NCBI GenBank assembly: GCA_902800965.1 | Contig: CADCGK010000017.1 | Span: forward strand, 1 to 48,545 | Length of the DNA stretch: 48,545 nt | Direction: 5' to 3' | From: an uncultured Bacteroidia bacterium | GTDB taxonomy: Bacteria; Bacteroidota; Bacteroidia; Bacteroidales; F082 | In this document: piece by piece, positions 1-7,059 of the stretch | Layout of the letters: each line of letters opens with the position of its first letter | Numbering within the stretch: position 1 is the stretch's first letter | Made by a program: the position numbers and the translations under genes | The notes under the pieces: model-generated | Seen by the model: the letters and a program-made list of their open reading frames with translations, nothing else | Told to the model about the DNA's origin: nothing | Database searches by the model: none

Positions 1-399
1 CTCGCATCTCTTTGTCGGGTGCAGCCGCGCCCCTTTAGTTTTGCGCCCCTGCTTGGTCGCCCGCCCGGCGGTTCCCTTGTCGGAGCGCTAAAGCGCATCT
101 CGTTTCGCCCCCTCATCGTTGCCACCTCTCCCCGCGATGGCCATACTGGTGCCTGCCTCTTCGGGTGCGCCGCCGCAAAGGCACGCCCGCCGCCGCTTCG
201 GATTGAAACCGTGCGCGGACTCCTGTCGGGCGGGTCGGGCTCCCCGGCGCGAACGGGGCGCAGTCGTTCTCATCGCAGTCGTAGTTCTTGGGCGCAGTGT
301 TTGACGTTCTGCTGAAACTCCCGCGTAAGTAGGCCGCAGGCGCTTTTCCCCCTTTCGGTTTTTCCCAACGCACAGGCAATGCCGCCGTCACCCCCGACC
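1..399. other. GC-rich stretch without a recognisable gene
   Basis: This left edge is GC- and C-rich. Several overlapping frames stay open by composition alone. Their translations are low-complexity (rich in Pro, Arg, Ser and Ala) with no recognisable domain, and no start has a promoter or ribosome-binding context. I see no RNA gene here. It grades into the tandem repeat array that follows and may be decayed repeat DNA. Confidence 0.5.
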
Positions 400-1030
400 A
401 ACCACCCCTTAGTTCAGGTCAGGTCGCTCCGCTAACGCTTCGCTTTGGGCGACCACCATCAACCCCCGCCAACCACCCTAAGTTGAAAGTTCAGAAAGGT
501 GCCGCTCCGCTATCGCTTCGCTCTGGTACCACCATCGTCCCCAACCGCCATCCTAAATCGAAAGTTCGGAAAGGAGTCGCTCCGCAAAGCTCCGCTCTGG
601 GCAACCACCATCAATCCCCACCAACCACCCTATGTCGAAAGTTCGGAAAAGGCCGCTCCGCAAAGCTCCGCTCTGGGCAACCACCATCAATCCCCTCCAG
701 CCACCCTATGTCGAAAGTTCGGAAAGGTGTCGCTCCGCAAAGCTCCGCTCTGGTACCACCATCAACCCCCACCAACCACCCTAAGTCGAAAATTCGGAAA
801 GGTGTCGCTCCGCAAAGCTTCGCTCCAGTACCACCATCGTCCCCAACCACCAGCCCTAATTTGAGAGTTCAGAAAAACGTCGCTCCGTGAAACTCCGCTC
901 TGGGCAACCACCATCAATCCCCTCCAGCCTCCCTGTGTCGAAAATTCGGAAAGGTGTCGCTCCGCTGCCGCTTCGCTCCGTACCACCGTCGTCCCCATCC
1001 ACCTCCCTGAATTGACAGTTCAGAAAAACG
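400..1030. repeat. Imperfect ~76-bp tandem repeat array, about 8 units
   Basis: Units begin near 400, 484, 552, 636, 711, 785, 862 and 939, and each repeats the same block order. First comes a GAAAGTTCGGAAAGG-like start, then GTCGCTCCGCAAAGCTCC, then CGCTCTGG, then a pyrimidine-rich ACCACCATCAATCCCC segment. Units differ by scattered substitutions and small indels. Spacing is irregular (68-84 bp) and there are no unique spacers, so this is not CRISPR. The open frames across it are repeat translations, not genes. Confidence 0.75.
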
Positions 1031-1070
1031 TCAATTCGTGAAACTACGTTCCTAAAATAGAACAATTTAA

Positions 1071-1103
1071 TTGCTTTTCTTTTAACTAAATTGCTTAGTT
1101 TTG
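1071..1103 (+). promoter_or_regulatory. Bacteroidetes-type promoter for the CRP-like gene
   Basis: A TTG at 1071-1073 is followed after 22 bp by TAGTTTTG at 1096-1103, matching the -33/-7 layout of the Bacteroidetes primary sigma factor. The start codon at 1123 lies 19 bp downstream. The spacer is slightly longer than the usual 19-21 bp. Confidence 0.45.
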
Positions 1104-1122
1104 CCGAAAAATACATACAGTT

Positions 1123-1635
1123 ATGTTTCATGATCCTGGTCAAATACTGGAATTAAAGCAATTTCCAATGTTCGAGAATTATAAGGAAGAAGAACTGGAA
1201 AAATTACTCTACAGATGCTATCACTTCACTTATAATCCTGGCGATGCAATTAAACATAAAGGATATCACACTGATTTCTTTATCTTCTTGACTGAAGGCA
1301 CAATTGAAACCATTACAACTGTGAAAAATGGGCAAAAAGTGTTACGTGAGCAATTTCACAGCCCTAAGTTGGTCGCACCAACAATTCCTTTCGCATCCGA
1401 CGACACCGCAACAACCATTTATATCACCGCACTTACTAAAGTCAAAATTTGGGAATTTCATCGAGACACACTCCTTTATTATGTTTGCTCACATCATCCC
1501 AAAACCCTTCGTTTATTCCTTCAGGAAATGTCCAACCGCTCCCAATTCATAGCAGAATTGCTTTTAACACCCCTCGATAAAATACTGATCGATCGTGATA
1601 GCCTAACAGACCAAGAAATTCCGAATAACGGTTGA
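1123..1635 (+). CDS. CRP/FNR-like cyclic-nucleotide-binding-domain protein lacking an HTH
   Basis: This 170-residue protein matches the Crp/Fnr sensor fold by eye. It has a beta-roll with a GDAIKHKGYHTDFFIFLTEG-type segment at about residues 40-60, then the long dimerisation helix (about residues 125-150). Bacteroidetes family members normally run 185-230 residues and end in a winged helix for DNA binding. This one stops shortly after the dimerisation helix, and no helix-turn-helix is visible. It could be a truncated regulator or a stand-alone sensor domain. It is monocistronic, with its own promoter and a strong terminator at 1692-1761. The ligand cannot be inferred. Confidence 0.7.
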   Translation: MFHDPGQILELKQFPMFENYKEEELEKLLYRCYHFTYNPGDAIKHKGYHTDFFIFLTEGTIETITTVKNGQKVLREQFHSPKLVAPTIPFASDDTATTIYITALTKVKIWEFHRDTLLYYVCSHHPKTLRLFLQEMSNRSQFIAELLLTPLDKILIDRDSLTDQEIPNNG

Positions 1636-1691
1636 ATAACAAAGTCGCAAAGGCTTAATGTCTCATTCTATGGGTACGGTGCTTAAAAAAT

Positions 1692-1761
1692 GCCAAGTCC
1701 CTAAATAAACTCCGCCCCGCTATCGCGGGTCTCCGTTTGCCGTTAGGGAACTTGCTTTTTT
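1692..1761 (+). terminator. Bipartite rho-independent terminator
   Basis: An outer stem pairs GCCAAGTCCCTAA (1692-1704) with TTAGGGAACTTGC (1743-1755), with two small irregularities. It encloses a CCCGC-tatc-GCGGG hairpin and is followed by six T. It lies 57 bp after the CRP-like gene. Confidence 0.7.
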
Positions 1762-1820
1762 AACCACCTCGTTTTTGTCCAAAGGCGCAATCGTCTCTTT
1801 TTTTCAGAGAGAAGAAATAG

Positions 1821-1853
1821 AAAAGCCCTCCACCGTCATCACGGTAAGGGCTT
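1821..1853 (-). terminator. Terminator for the nuclease/M15 peptidase pair
   Basis: AAGCCCT and AGGGCTT arms enclose an inner ACCGT/ACGGT stem. On the minus strand the hairpin is followed by a TTTTCTATTTC tract. It lies about 50 bp past the M15 peptidase stop. Confidence 0.6.
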
Positions 1854-1900
1854 CCCCGAAAAAAATGAAAAAAATGTATTTTTTTTGATGATGATTTCGT

Positions 1901-2263
1901 CTATTTCAGCTCAAAATGGCACTTGTCGACGAATGTCTTCCAGTGGCCACCCCAGACGATTTCTGTGTCCTGGTCTCTGGCCACCTGAAACATCAGGTCG
2001 GCCAACTCTTCGAACCTGGACCAGTCCACCTGCTTCCGATTCATCGTCAGAGGATACAGGTCAACCGCTTTCCCTGTGAGGTGCTTGCTGTTCATCGTCC
2101 TCGATTTGCCCTGCCTCACATACTCGCGCTGCTGCTCCTTAGTTCGCAGCCCTTCCGACACGTTGAAGGGGTACGGACACCGTGCAGCGCACTCAATCAC
2201 AATGGCCTTCAGGCGTTCATCGACGCCTTCCAGCTGTTCCATTGACAACTTTGACAGTTCCAT
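1901..2263 (-). CDS. M15 family peptidoglycan peptidase (endolysin-like)
   Basis: A 120-residue protein with the zinc-peptidase signature of the M15C/VanY-like group: SKHLTGKAVDLYP (His and Asp zinc ligands, about residues 60-72) and WGGHWKTFVDKCHFEL near the C-terminus (final His ligand). The family cleaves L-Ala-D-Glu or D-Ala-D-Ala bonds in cell-wall peptides, and stand-alone copies of this size are typical phage endolysins. There is no signal peptide, so export would need a holin or another route. It lies 11 bp after the nuclease gene, preceded by an unusually perfect Shine-Dalgarno. Its neighbours suggest a lysis-type module. The exact cleavage specificity is not visible. Confidence 0.85.
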   Translation of the reverse strand: MELSKLSMEQLEGVDERLKAIVIECAARCPYPFNVSEGLRTKEQQREYVRQGKSRTMNSKHLTGKAVDLYPLTMNRKQVDWSRFEELADLMFQVARDQDTEIVWGGHWKTFVDKCHFELK

Positions 2264-2267
2264 CTCG

Positions 2268-2276
2268 CACCTCCTT
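2268..2276 (-). promoter_or_regulatory. Perfect Shine-Dalgarno before the M15 peptidase
   Basis: On the minus strand AAGGAGGTG lies 4 bp before the ATG at 2263 and overlaps the stop codon of the upstream nuclease gene. Most genes here have only A-rich leaders, as is normal for Bacteroidetes, so this site stands out. It fixes the start and suggests translational coupling. Confidence 0.7.
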
Positions 2277-2895
2277 ATCTGTAGGCATCACGCTCGTATT
2301 TGCTCATCCTTCGCCATTCCCAAGGGGGAACGGCTCTGTCATCGCACCACAAACCCAATCCGGCCAGCTTCGCCTCAGCTTCCAGCTGAGCGTAGAGGGG
2401 ATTGCCGTCATGCTCCTTATAATGCCAGGCTAAACCCTCCTTCAGCATTTCCGCGCCGATGTCAGCGCCGTCCTGATAGGCCGTCGCTATCCATCGCCCG
2501 TACATGTCGCGCTGCTTCAGCTTCAGGCCTACGGTCTTCCCGCTGATGAGCCACTGCAGATGCAGTGTGGCCACATCCCCGTAGAACTGCCCGCGCTCAG
2601 GCGCGTCGATGCCGTTGATACGGACCACAATCTTGGTCAGCTGAACCATCCACGGATTCACACCGGGGTTGTAGGCCGTCTTTGGGTTCTGAATCACATG
2701 CCCTTCAAAGGTGTCGCCATCGATGATGCGCTCCACCTTCAGCATGACACCAACGGTGTCCCGTCCTGAAAGGCACTTAGTTACGTTCGCCGCTACGCGG
2801 CTCCCGCCCGCAGGCGGTCTGCTTTCTCTCACTTCGTTCTGGCAACTGCAAGAAAGCATAAGAAGCGCAGCTACCAGCATCAAAAATTTCTTCAT
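2275..2895 (-). CDS. Staphylococcal-nuclease-like (SNase) lipoprotein
   Basis: A 206-residue protein with a lipoprotein signal peptide (MKKFLMLVAALLMLSCSC, lipobox Cys about residue 16-18). A thermonuclease (SNase/OB-fold) domain follows from about residue 50: RIIDGDTFEG, VVRINGIDAPERGQFYG and LKQRDMYGRWIATAY carry the conserved Asp, Arg and Glu positions of the active site. The C-terminus AKLAGLGLWCDD is the usual SNase end. It is likely a secreted, membrane-anchored, calcium-dependent nuclease. It is the first gene of a two-gene minus-strand unit with the M15 peptidase, and is divergent from the DUF6266 array. Confidence 0.85.
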   Translation of the reverse strand: MKKFLMLVAALLMLSCSCQNEVRESRPPAGGSRVAANVTKCLSGRDTVGVMLKVERIIDGDTFEGHVIQNPKTAYNPGVNPWMVQLTKIVVRINGIDAPERGQFYGDVATLHLQWLISGKTVGLKLKQRDMYGRWIATAYQDGADIGAEMLKEGLAWHYKEHDGNPLYAQLEAEAKLAGLGLWCDDRAVPPWEWRRMSKYERDAYR

Positions 2896-2919
2896 AATCC
2901 TATTGTTTTGAGTTCACTG

Positions 2920-2927
2920 CAAAGATA
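2920..2927 (-). promoter_or_regulatory. -7 box upstream of the nuclease gene
   Basis: TATCTTTG on the minus strand (2927 to 2920) lies 24 bp before the nuclease start and matches the Bacteroidetes -7 consensus TAnnTTTG. No convincing -33 TTTG lies at the usual spacing. Confidence 0.45.
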
Positions 2928-2954
2928 TTACAAAAAATCCCTTACCCCTACTTG

Positions 2955-2984
2955 TCAAAATCAATCAAAATCAATCAAAATCAG
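2955..2984. repeat. Three direct 10-bp repeats in the divergent promoter region
   Basis: TCAAAATCAA occurs three times head to tail between the two divergent -7 boxes (2920-2927 minus, 3016-3023 plus). The position suits a regulator-binding site for both transcripts, although it may simply be an A-rich microrepeat. Confidence 0.5.
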
Positions 2985-3015
2985 CATTTTAGCAGGTCAA
3001 AATCCACTTATCCGC

Positions 3016-3023
3016 TATCTTTG
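3016..3023 (+). promoter_or_regulatory. -7 box for the DUF6266 array
   Basis: TATCTTTG lies 132 bp before the first DUF6266 start. A TTTT run at 2987-2990 is the nearest -33 candidate, but its 25-bp spacing is too long. This implies a leader RNA of about 125 nt with no obvious gene inside. Confidence 0.4.
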
Positions 3024-3134
3024 CCCTGCTGTCGTCAAAAAAAAGGCATGAGACGCCGCACCAAAAACAATATAAAGATTATGATCTGCTGCGCTGCCCA
3101 TGATGACGACCGCCAGTAATTCACTCATTTATCA

Positions 3135-3146
3135 ACCCCTAAAAAC
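3135..3146 (+). repeat. Leader repeat ahead of DUF6266 copy 1 (partial)
   Basis: ACCCCTAAAAAC here matches the core of the longer leader repeat before copies 4 and 5. It ends 9 bp before the ATG and probably forms part of the A-rich translation initiation region. Confidence 0.5.
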
Positions 3147-3155
3147 TTACAAATC

Positions 3156-3827
3156 ATGGGTAAAATCAAACAAGGAATCCTCGGTGGATTCAAAGGTAAA
3201 GTCGGAACCGTCATTGGTTCCTCGTGGAACGGCATCGCCTACATGCGTGGCCTCGCCCAATCCGTAAAGAACCCGAAGACCGCTGGCCAAACCACGCAGC
3301 GCGGCTTCTTCAGGGAAGTCCTCGACATCGTTGGCCAACTCTCCAGAGAACAGCTGGCCTTCCTGTTCCCGACGGCTCCCAGCGGCATGACCCGCCACAA
3401 CGCCCTTGTCAAACAGCTCACCGCTGTCGCCGCCGTCGATGGCGACGTCAAGAGCGTCGACCTGGGCAACATCAACTCCCTCGGCAACGCCCCGACGGCT
3501 GAGCTGCCTGAAGTCAGCATCACCGCCGCAGGCGAGAACCTGACCATCTCTTGGGATGGCGACACGGCCAACCGTGCCGAAGCTGCCGACGAATACCCGA
3601 CGGTATTCGTGGCCAACGTCACCAAGAAGAAGGTCTTCCTGGTCAACTCCACCGCTGCCCTCGGCAACACTGGTGAAGTGTCTTTCAATGTCGGCCTGGC
3701 CGCCTACGGCGAGGAAGGCGACACCTTCAGCGGCTACATGATGCTCTCCGGCTCCAAAATCCCGCTTGTGGGCTTTGGTACGATGGGCGTCGCCAAGCGT
3801 CCCGCCAGACCCAAGAAGCGCGACTAA
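3156..3827 (+). CDS. DUF6266 family protein, paralogue 1
   Basis: A 223-residue protein starting MGKIKQGILGGFKGKVGTVI, the hallmark N-terminus I associate with DUF6266, a Bacteroidetes family of unknown function. The first ~90 residues are basic and helical (QREQLAFLFP-type segment, then TRHNALVKQL). The rest is beta-rich and Ig/FN3-like: a VSITAAGENLTISWDGD strand pair, then FVANVTKKKVFLVNST and SFNVGLAAYGEEGDTFSGYM. It ends in a basic RPARPKKRD tail. No signal peptide or membrane segment is present. It is the first of five tandem paralogues and alone has a terminator directly after it (3851-3876). The start is fixed by the leader repeat and by identity to the other copies. Confidence 0.85.
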   Translation: MGKIKQGILGGFKGKVGTVIGSSWNGIAYMRGLAQSVKNPKTAGQTTQRGFFREVLDIVGQLSREQLAFLFPTAPSGMTRHNALVKQLTAVAAVDGDVKSVDLGNINSLGNAPTAELPEVSITAAGENLTISWDGDTANRAEAADEYPTVFVANVTKKKVFLVNSTAALGNTGEVSFNVGLAAYGEEGDTFSGYMMLSGSKIPLVGFGTMGVAKRPARPKKRD

Positions 3828-3850
3828 ACCATCTTTGGCCATACGTCAAA

Positions 3851-3876
3851 AGCCGTCCCTTCGGGCGGCTTTTTTT
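3851..3876 (+). terminator. Terminator between DUF6266 copies 1 and 2
   Basis: AGCCGTCC and GGGCGGCT pair around a CTTC loop, with one G-U wobble, followed by seven T. The gene after it starts at 3900 and shows no clear promoter of its own, so partial read-through would make copy 1 the most abundant transcript. Confidence 0.8.
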
Positions 3877-3899
3877 GAAAACACTAAAAACGTAATGCA

Positions 3900-4673
3900 A
3901 TGGGAAAAATCAAACAAGGCATCCTCGGAGGATTCAGGGGCAAGGTCGGCACCGTGGTCGGCTCCTACTGGAATGGCATCTTCTACATGAAAGCCCTCCC
4001 GCATTCTTCAAGGAAAGGCGGCAAGTCAGGAAAGCAGAAGATGCAGCAAGGCTATTTCAAGGAGCTCGTCACCCTCTCCATGTCCCTCTCCAACGAGGAT
4101 CTAAAGTTCATCTATCCGAACAAGCCCAAAGGCATGTCGCGCCGTAACCTTTTAGTCAAGCAGCTCGCGGAGCTTGCCGCCTTTGTCGGCAAGTCCAAGA
4201 CCGTTGACCTCGACAGCCTCAGCACCTTGGGCAACGCTCCGACGACCGCCCTTCCTGCGGTCGCCGTCGCTGTCAACCGTGATGATCTGCAAATCTCTTG
4301 GGAGGCCGTGACCTACTATCGGGACCAGCATCCCGACGATTACCCCGTCATCTTGGTGGCCAACGCCACGCAGCAGCGGCTCTTCCTCATCGGCTCCAGC
4401 GTACCGCTGAGAGCCTCAGGCAAGCAATCCTTTGCGGTCAGCCTCAAACCATACGGGCGTGAGCGCGACGAGTTCTCGGGCTTCATGTTAGTCACTAGTC
4501 AAGGCCGCTCAAAGGTCGGATTTGGCACCATGTCAGTCACCAAACGACCCGAAAAGCCGCCCAAGAAAACGAAGGACGAAAAGGACGAAAAACAGCCCTA
4601 TTCCGGTCCTGACCAAGTCCCTACCAAGTCCCTACCAAGTTCGCAAGCTAAAACGTCAGAAAACCAACCTTAA
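3900..4673 (+). CDS. DUF6266 family protein, paralogue 2 (divergent, long tail)
   Basis: The longest of the five at 257 residues. It keeps the MGKIKQGILGGFRGKVGTVV start but diverges afterwards (YWNGIFYMKALPHSSRKGGK). The beta-rich half is recognisable: LQISWEAVTYYRDQHPDDYP, VILVANATQQRLFLIGSS and FSGFMLVT. An extra ~35-residue charged, low-complexity tail rich in Lys, Asp, Glu, Pro and Ser follows KRPEKPPKK. The tail DNA contains a short duplication (GTCCCTACCAA twice at 4617-4639). It follows the terminator of copy 1 and lies 15 bp ahead of copy 3. Function is unknown. Confidence 0.8.
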   Translation: MGKIKQGILGGFRGKVGTVVGSYWNGIFYMKALPHSSRKGGKSGKQKMQQGYFKELVTLSMSLSNEDLKFIYPNKPKGMSRRNLLVKQLAELAAFVGKSKTVDLDSLSTLGNAPTTALPAVAVAVNRDDLQISWEAVTYYRDQHPDDYPVILVANATQQRLFLIGSSVPLRASGKQSFAVSLKPYGRERDEFSGFMLVTSQGRSKVGFGTMSVTKRPEKPPKKTKDEKDEKQPYSGPDQVPTKSLPSSQAKTSENQP

Positions 4674-4688
4674 AAATCGTAAAAAACC

Positions 4689-5363
4689 ATGGGAAAAATC
4701 AAGCAAGGAATCCTCGGAGGATTCAAAGGAAAAGTGGGAACCGTCATCGGCTCCTCATGGAACGGCATCGCCTACATGCGTGGGCTTCCGCAATCCACAA
4801 AAGACCGTAAATCCGCTGCCCAATTGGCGCAGCGTGACTTCTTCAGGGAAGTCCAGGATCTCGTTGGCCAGCTGAGCTATGAGCAACTGGTTTTCCTGTT
4901 CCCCAACTCAGCCAAGGGCATGTCCCGTCGTAACCTTCTGGTCAAGCAGCTGTCTGCCGACCCGCTTGTCGCCGAAGGCTCCAAGCATGTCGACTTGGCC
5001 AGCATCACTTCTTTAGGCAACGCTCCAACCGCTGACCTGCCAGATGTCACCATCACCGCTTCGCGTTCCACTGTCACCATCGCATGGGATGCCGAAAACG
5101 ATTGGCGCACTCAACATGGTGACGAATACCCGACCATCTGTGTGATAAATGTCACTCGGAAGAAAATCTTCCTCGTGCATTCCACAGTGACGGTCGGCGC
5201 ATCTGGTGTACAATCCTTCAGCCTCAGCCATGACGCTTTCGGCGTCGGCTCCGACGAGTACAACGGTTTCATGCTAAGCACTGGCGGCAAGATTCCGCTC
5301 GTCGGTTTCGCCACTTTGAGCGTGAACGAACGACCCGCCCGCCCACCTAAGAAAAACAACTAA
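4689..5363 (+). CDS. DUF6266 family protein, paralogue 3
   Basis: A 224-residue copy, very close to paralogue 4 in both halves. It shows the conserved start MGKIKQGILGGFKGKVGTVI, then SYEQLVFLFPNSAKGMSRRN, VDLASITSLGNAPTADLPDV, CVINVTRKKIFLVHSTVTVG and a basic RPARPPKKNN end. The shared 5' DNA and the shared STVTVGASG block suggest recent duplication or gene conversion with copy 4. No catalytic motif is evident. A structural, surface or DNA-associated role would fit the basic N-terminus plus beta-sandwich layout, but this is inference. Confidence 0.85.
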   Translation: MGKIKQGILGGFKGKVGTVIGSSWNGIAYMRGLPQSTKDRKSAAQLAQRDFFREVQDLVGQLSYEQLVFLFPNSAKGMSRRNLLVKQLSADPLVAEGSKHVDLASITSLGNAPTADLPDVTITASRSTVTIAWDAENDWRTQHGDEYPTICVINVTRKKIFLVHSTVTVGASGVQSFSLSHDAFGVGSDEYNGFMLSTGGKIPLVGFATLSVNERPARPPKKNN

Positions 5364-5391
5364 TGTCTAACCCCTAAAAACAAGTAAAGCT
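5362..5391 (+). repeat. Leader repeat before DUF6266 copy 4
   Basis: The 30-bp segment (AATGTCTAACCCC, then an A-run, then CAAGTAAAGCT) directly precedes the ATG at 5392. It recurs with one A missing at 6080-6108 before copy 5. Duplication units therefore included the upstream leader. Confidence 0.8.
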
Positions 5392-6075
5392 ATGGGAAAA
5401 ATCAAGCAAGGAATCCTCGGTGGATTCAGAGGTAAAGTCGGCACCGTCATCGGTGCCTCGTGGAACGGCATCAGCTACATGCGTGGCCTCGCCCAATCCC
5501 ACAAGAACCCGCAGACGGAGGCGCAGCTGAAGCAGCGCTCCTTCTTCAAAGAAGTCCAGGATCTCGTCGGTCAGCTTTCCGATGAGCAGCTGGCTTTCCT
5601 GTTCCCCAATTCGGTCAAGGGCATGTCCCGCCGCAATCTTCTAACGAAGCAGCTGTCAGCCTATCCAATCGAAACGGAGGAAGGCAAACATGCTGACCTG
5701 GCCGACATCATTTCTCTCGGCAACGCCCCAACCGCAGACCTGCCTGATGTGTCCATCGTCGCATCGCGCTCCGCTGTCACCATCTCTTGGAATGCCGACA
5801 CCGCCTGGCGCAGCCAGCACGCGGACGAGTATCCGACCATCTGTGTGTTCAACGTCACCCAGAAGAAGATCTTCCTGGTCCATTCCACAGTGACGGTCGG
5901 TGCATCCGGCTCTCAGTCCTTCAGCGTTGAAAGCGATGCCTTTGGCATTGGCTCCAGCGAGTTCAACGGCTTCATGCTCAGCACAGGCGCAACCACTGCA
6001 CCTCACTTCTTCGGCACCTTGGGTGTCATCAATCGTCCAGCCCGTCAGCGTCGCAACCCTCGCACGGGCAAATAA
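5392..6075 (+). CDS. DUF6266 family protein, paralogue 4
   Basis: A 227-residue paralogue, most similar to copy 3 (shared SVKGMSRRN, SLGNAPTADLPDV, KKIFLVHSTVTVGASG, and the FNGFMLSTG end region). The C-terminal tail RPARQRRNPRTGK is again basic. It is preceded by the 30-bp leader repeat and followed 33 bp later by copy 5 with the same leader. No signal peptide or transmembrane segment is seen. Function is unknown; the family assignment rests on the invariant N-terminal glycine/lysine motif. Confidence 0.85.
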   Translation: MGKIKQGILGGFRGKVGTVIGASWNGISYMRGLAQSHKNPQTEAQLKQRSFFKEVQDLVGQLSDEQLAFLFPNSVKGMSRRNLLTKQLSAYPIETEEGKHADLADIISLGNAPTADLPDVSIVASRSAVTISWNADTAWRSQHADEYPTICVFNVTQKKIFLVHSTVTVGASGSQSFSVESDAFGIGSSEFNGFMLSTGATTAPHFFGTLGVINRPARQRRNPRTGK

Positions 6076-6079
6076 ACTC

Positions 6080-6108
6080 AATGTCTAACCCCTAAAACAA
6101 GTAAAGCT
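6080..6108 (+). repeat. Leader repeat before DUF6266 copy 5
   Basis: Near-identical to 5362-5391 and ends immediately before the ATG at 6109. Confidence 0.8.
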
Positions 6109-6795
6109 ATGGGAAAAATCAAGCAAGGAATCCTCGGAGGATTCAAAGGTAAAGTCGGCACCGTCATCGGTGCCTCGTGGAACGGCATCGCCTACATGCG
6201 TGGGCTTGCCCAATCAGTAAAGAACCCGAAGACGGCAGCGCAGCTGCAGCAGCGCGCCTACTTCAAGGATCTGCAAGGCCTCGTCGGCCAACTCACCGAC
6301 GAGCAGCTGCAGTCGCTCTTCCCGACGGTCATGCGCGGCATGACCCGCCGCAACATGCTCACGCGCCAGCTGGCCGCTGCCGCTGTCGTGACAGACGACG
6401 TGAAATCCGTCGACCTCTCCCTGATGGAGGGCATCGGCAACGGTGAGCGCATCGACTCGCCAATGCTCGAAAGCCTCGTTTCGGAAATCGATGGCTCACT
6501 GGCCATCTATGCTGAAGCTGCCGCAGCTGAGGCCATCGGCAAGCCTGCCGAGGCCAACTTCATCGCGGTCGCCTACAACGTCACCAAGCGCAAAATCGGT
6601 GTCTTCAACACCGATGTCACCAACCCCGGCTTGGGTGTGTCCGTGCCTGTCGGCAACTGGGCAGAAGAAGGCGATTCCGTCCGCTTCTACCTCACTTATG
6701 CCGCCAAGGGTGAAAACGTCTATCTCCGTGGCTTCGGCTCGTTCATCATCAAGACCCGCGCCGAAAAGGTAGGTCGTAAGATCAACAAATCCTGA
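6109..6795 (+). CDS. DUF6266 family protein, paralogue 5 (divergent C-terminal half)
   Basis: A 228-residue protein whose first ~90 residues match copies 1, 3 and 4 almost exactly (MGKIKQGILGGFKGKVGTVI, then LTDEQLQSLFPTVMRGMTRR). The C-terminal half is different: it lacks the SLGNAPTA and STVTVGASG blocks and instead has VAYNVTKRKIGVFNTDVTNP and SVRFYLTYAAKGENVYLRGF. The N-terminal half is constant while the C-terminal half varies, a mosaic pattern across the array. It ends 5 bp before the membrane coiled-coil gene, so it is probably cotranscribed with it. Confidence 0.85.
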   Translation: MGKIKQGILGGFKGKVGTVIGASWNGIAYMRGLAQSVKNPKTAAQLQQRAYFKDLQGLVGQLTDEQLQSLFPTVMRGMTRRNMLTRQLAAAAVVTDDVKSVDLSLMEGIGNGERIDSPMLESLVSEIDGSLAIYAEAAAAEAIGKPAEANFIAVAYNVTKRKIGVFNTDVTNPGLGVSVPVGNWAEEGDSVRFYLTYAAKGENVYLRGFGSFIIKTRAEKVGRKINKS

Positions 6796-6800
6796 CAGCC

Positions 6801-7055
6801 ATGACCACGTTTGAATGGATTTCGATGTTGCTGGCTCCTGTCACAGGTGTGGCCTCCTGGCTCGCCGCCACGCGGCTCCGCCAGAACCGCACCATCCGAG
6901 AGATGCAGCAGACCATCTTCAACCTGGTTGAGGAAAACAAGCGCGTCTACGCCGAGCTGACCGAGGCCCGAAAGGAAATCGTCGGGCTGTCCGCTCAGGT
7001 CGCACAACTCACCCTTGAAAACGCTGAGCTGAAGCAATTGATCGAAAACCTGTAA
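6801..7055 (+). CDS. Small membrane-anchored coiled-coil protein (phage lysis-type)
   Basis: An 84-residue protein with one N-terminal hydrophobic segment (WISMLLAPVTGVASWLAA, about residues 5-22). A basic turn and a long heptad coiled coil follow (about residues 32-84, repeating Leu, Val and Ile spacing, ending ENAELKQLIENL). Proteins of this size and layout occur in Bacteroidetes prophages next to endolysins and could be a holin- or spanin-like component; I recognise the layout, not a named family. Gaps to both neighbours are 4-5 bp, so it is one operon with DUF6266 copy 5 and the lipoprotein. Confidence 0.75.
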   Translation: MTTFEWISMLLAPVTGVASWLAATRLRQNRTIREMQQTIFNLVEENKRVYAELTEARKEIVGLSAQVAQLTLENAELKQLIENL

Positions 7056-7059
7056 GGCC

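Noticed and set aside
483..890. Overlapping open frames of 121 and 135 codons
   Set aside because: They are translations of the 76-bp repeat array in two frames, low-complexity, with no promoter or ribosome-binding context.
400..1030. CRISPR array
   Set aside because: The repeated part spans the whole ~76-bp unit and the units degrade uniformly. There are no constant 24-40 bp repeats with unique spacers and no cas genes.
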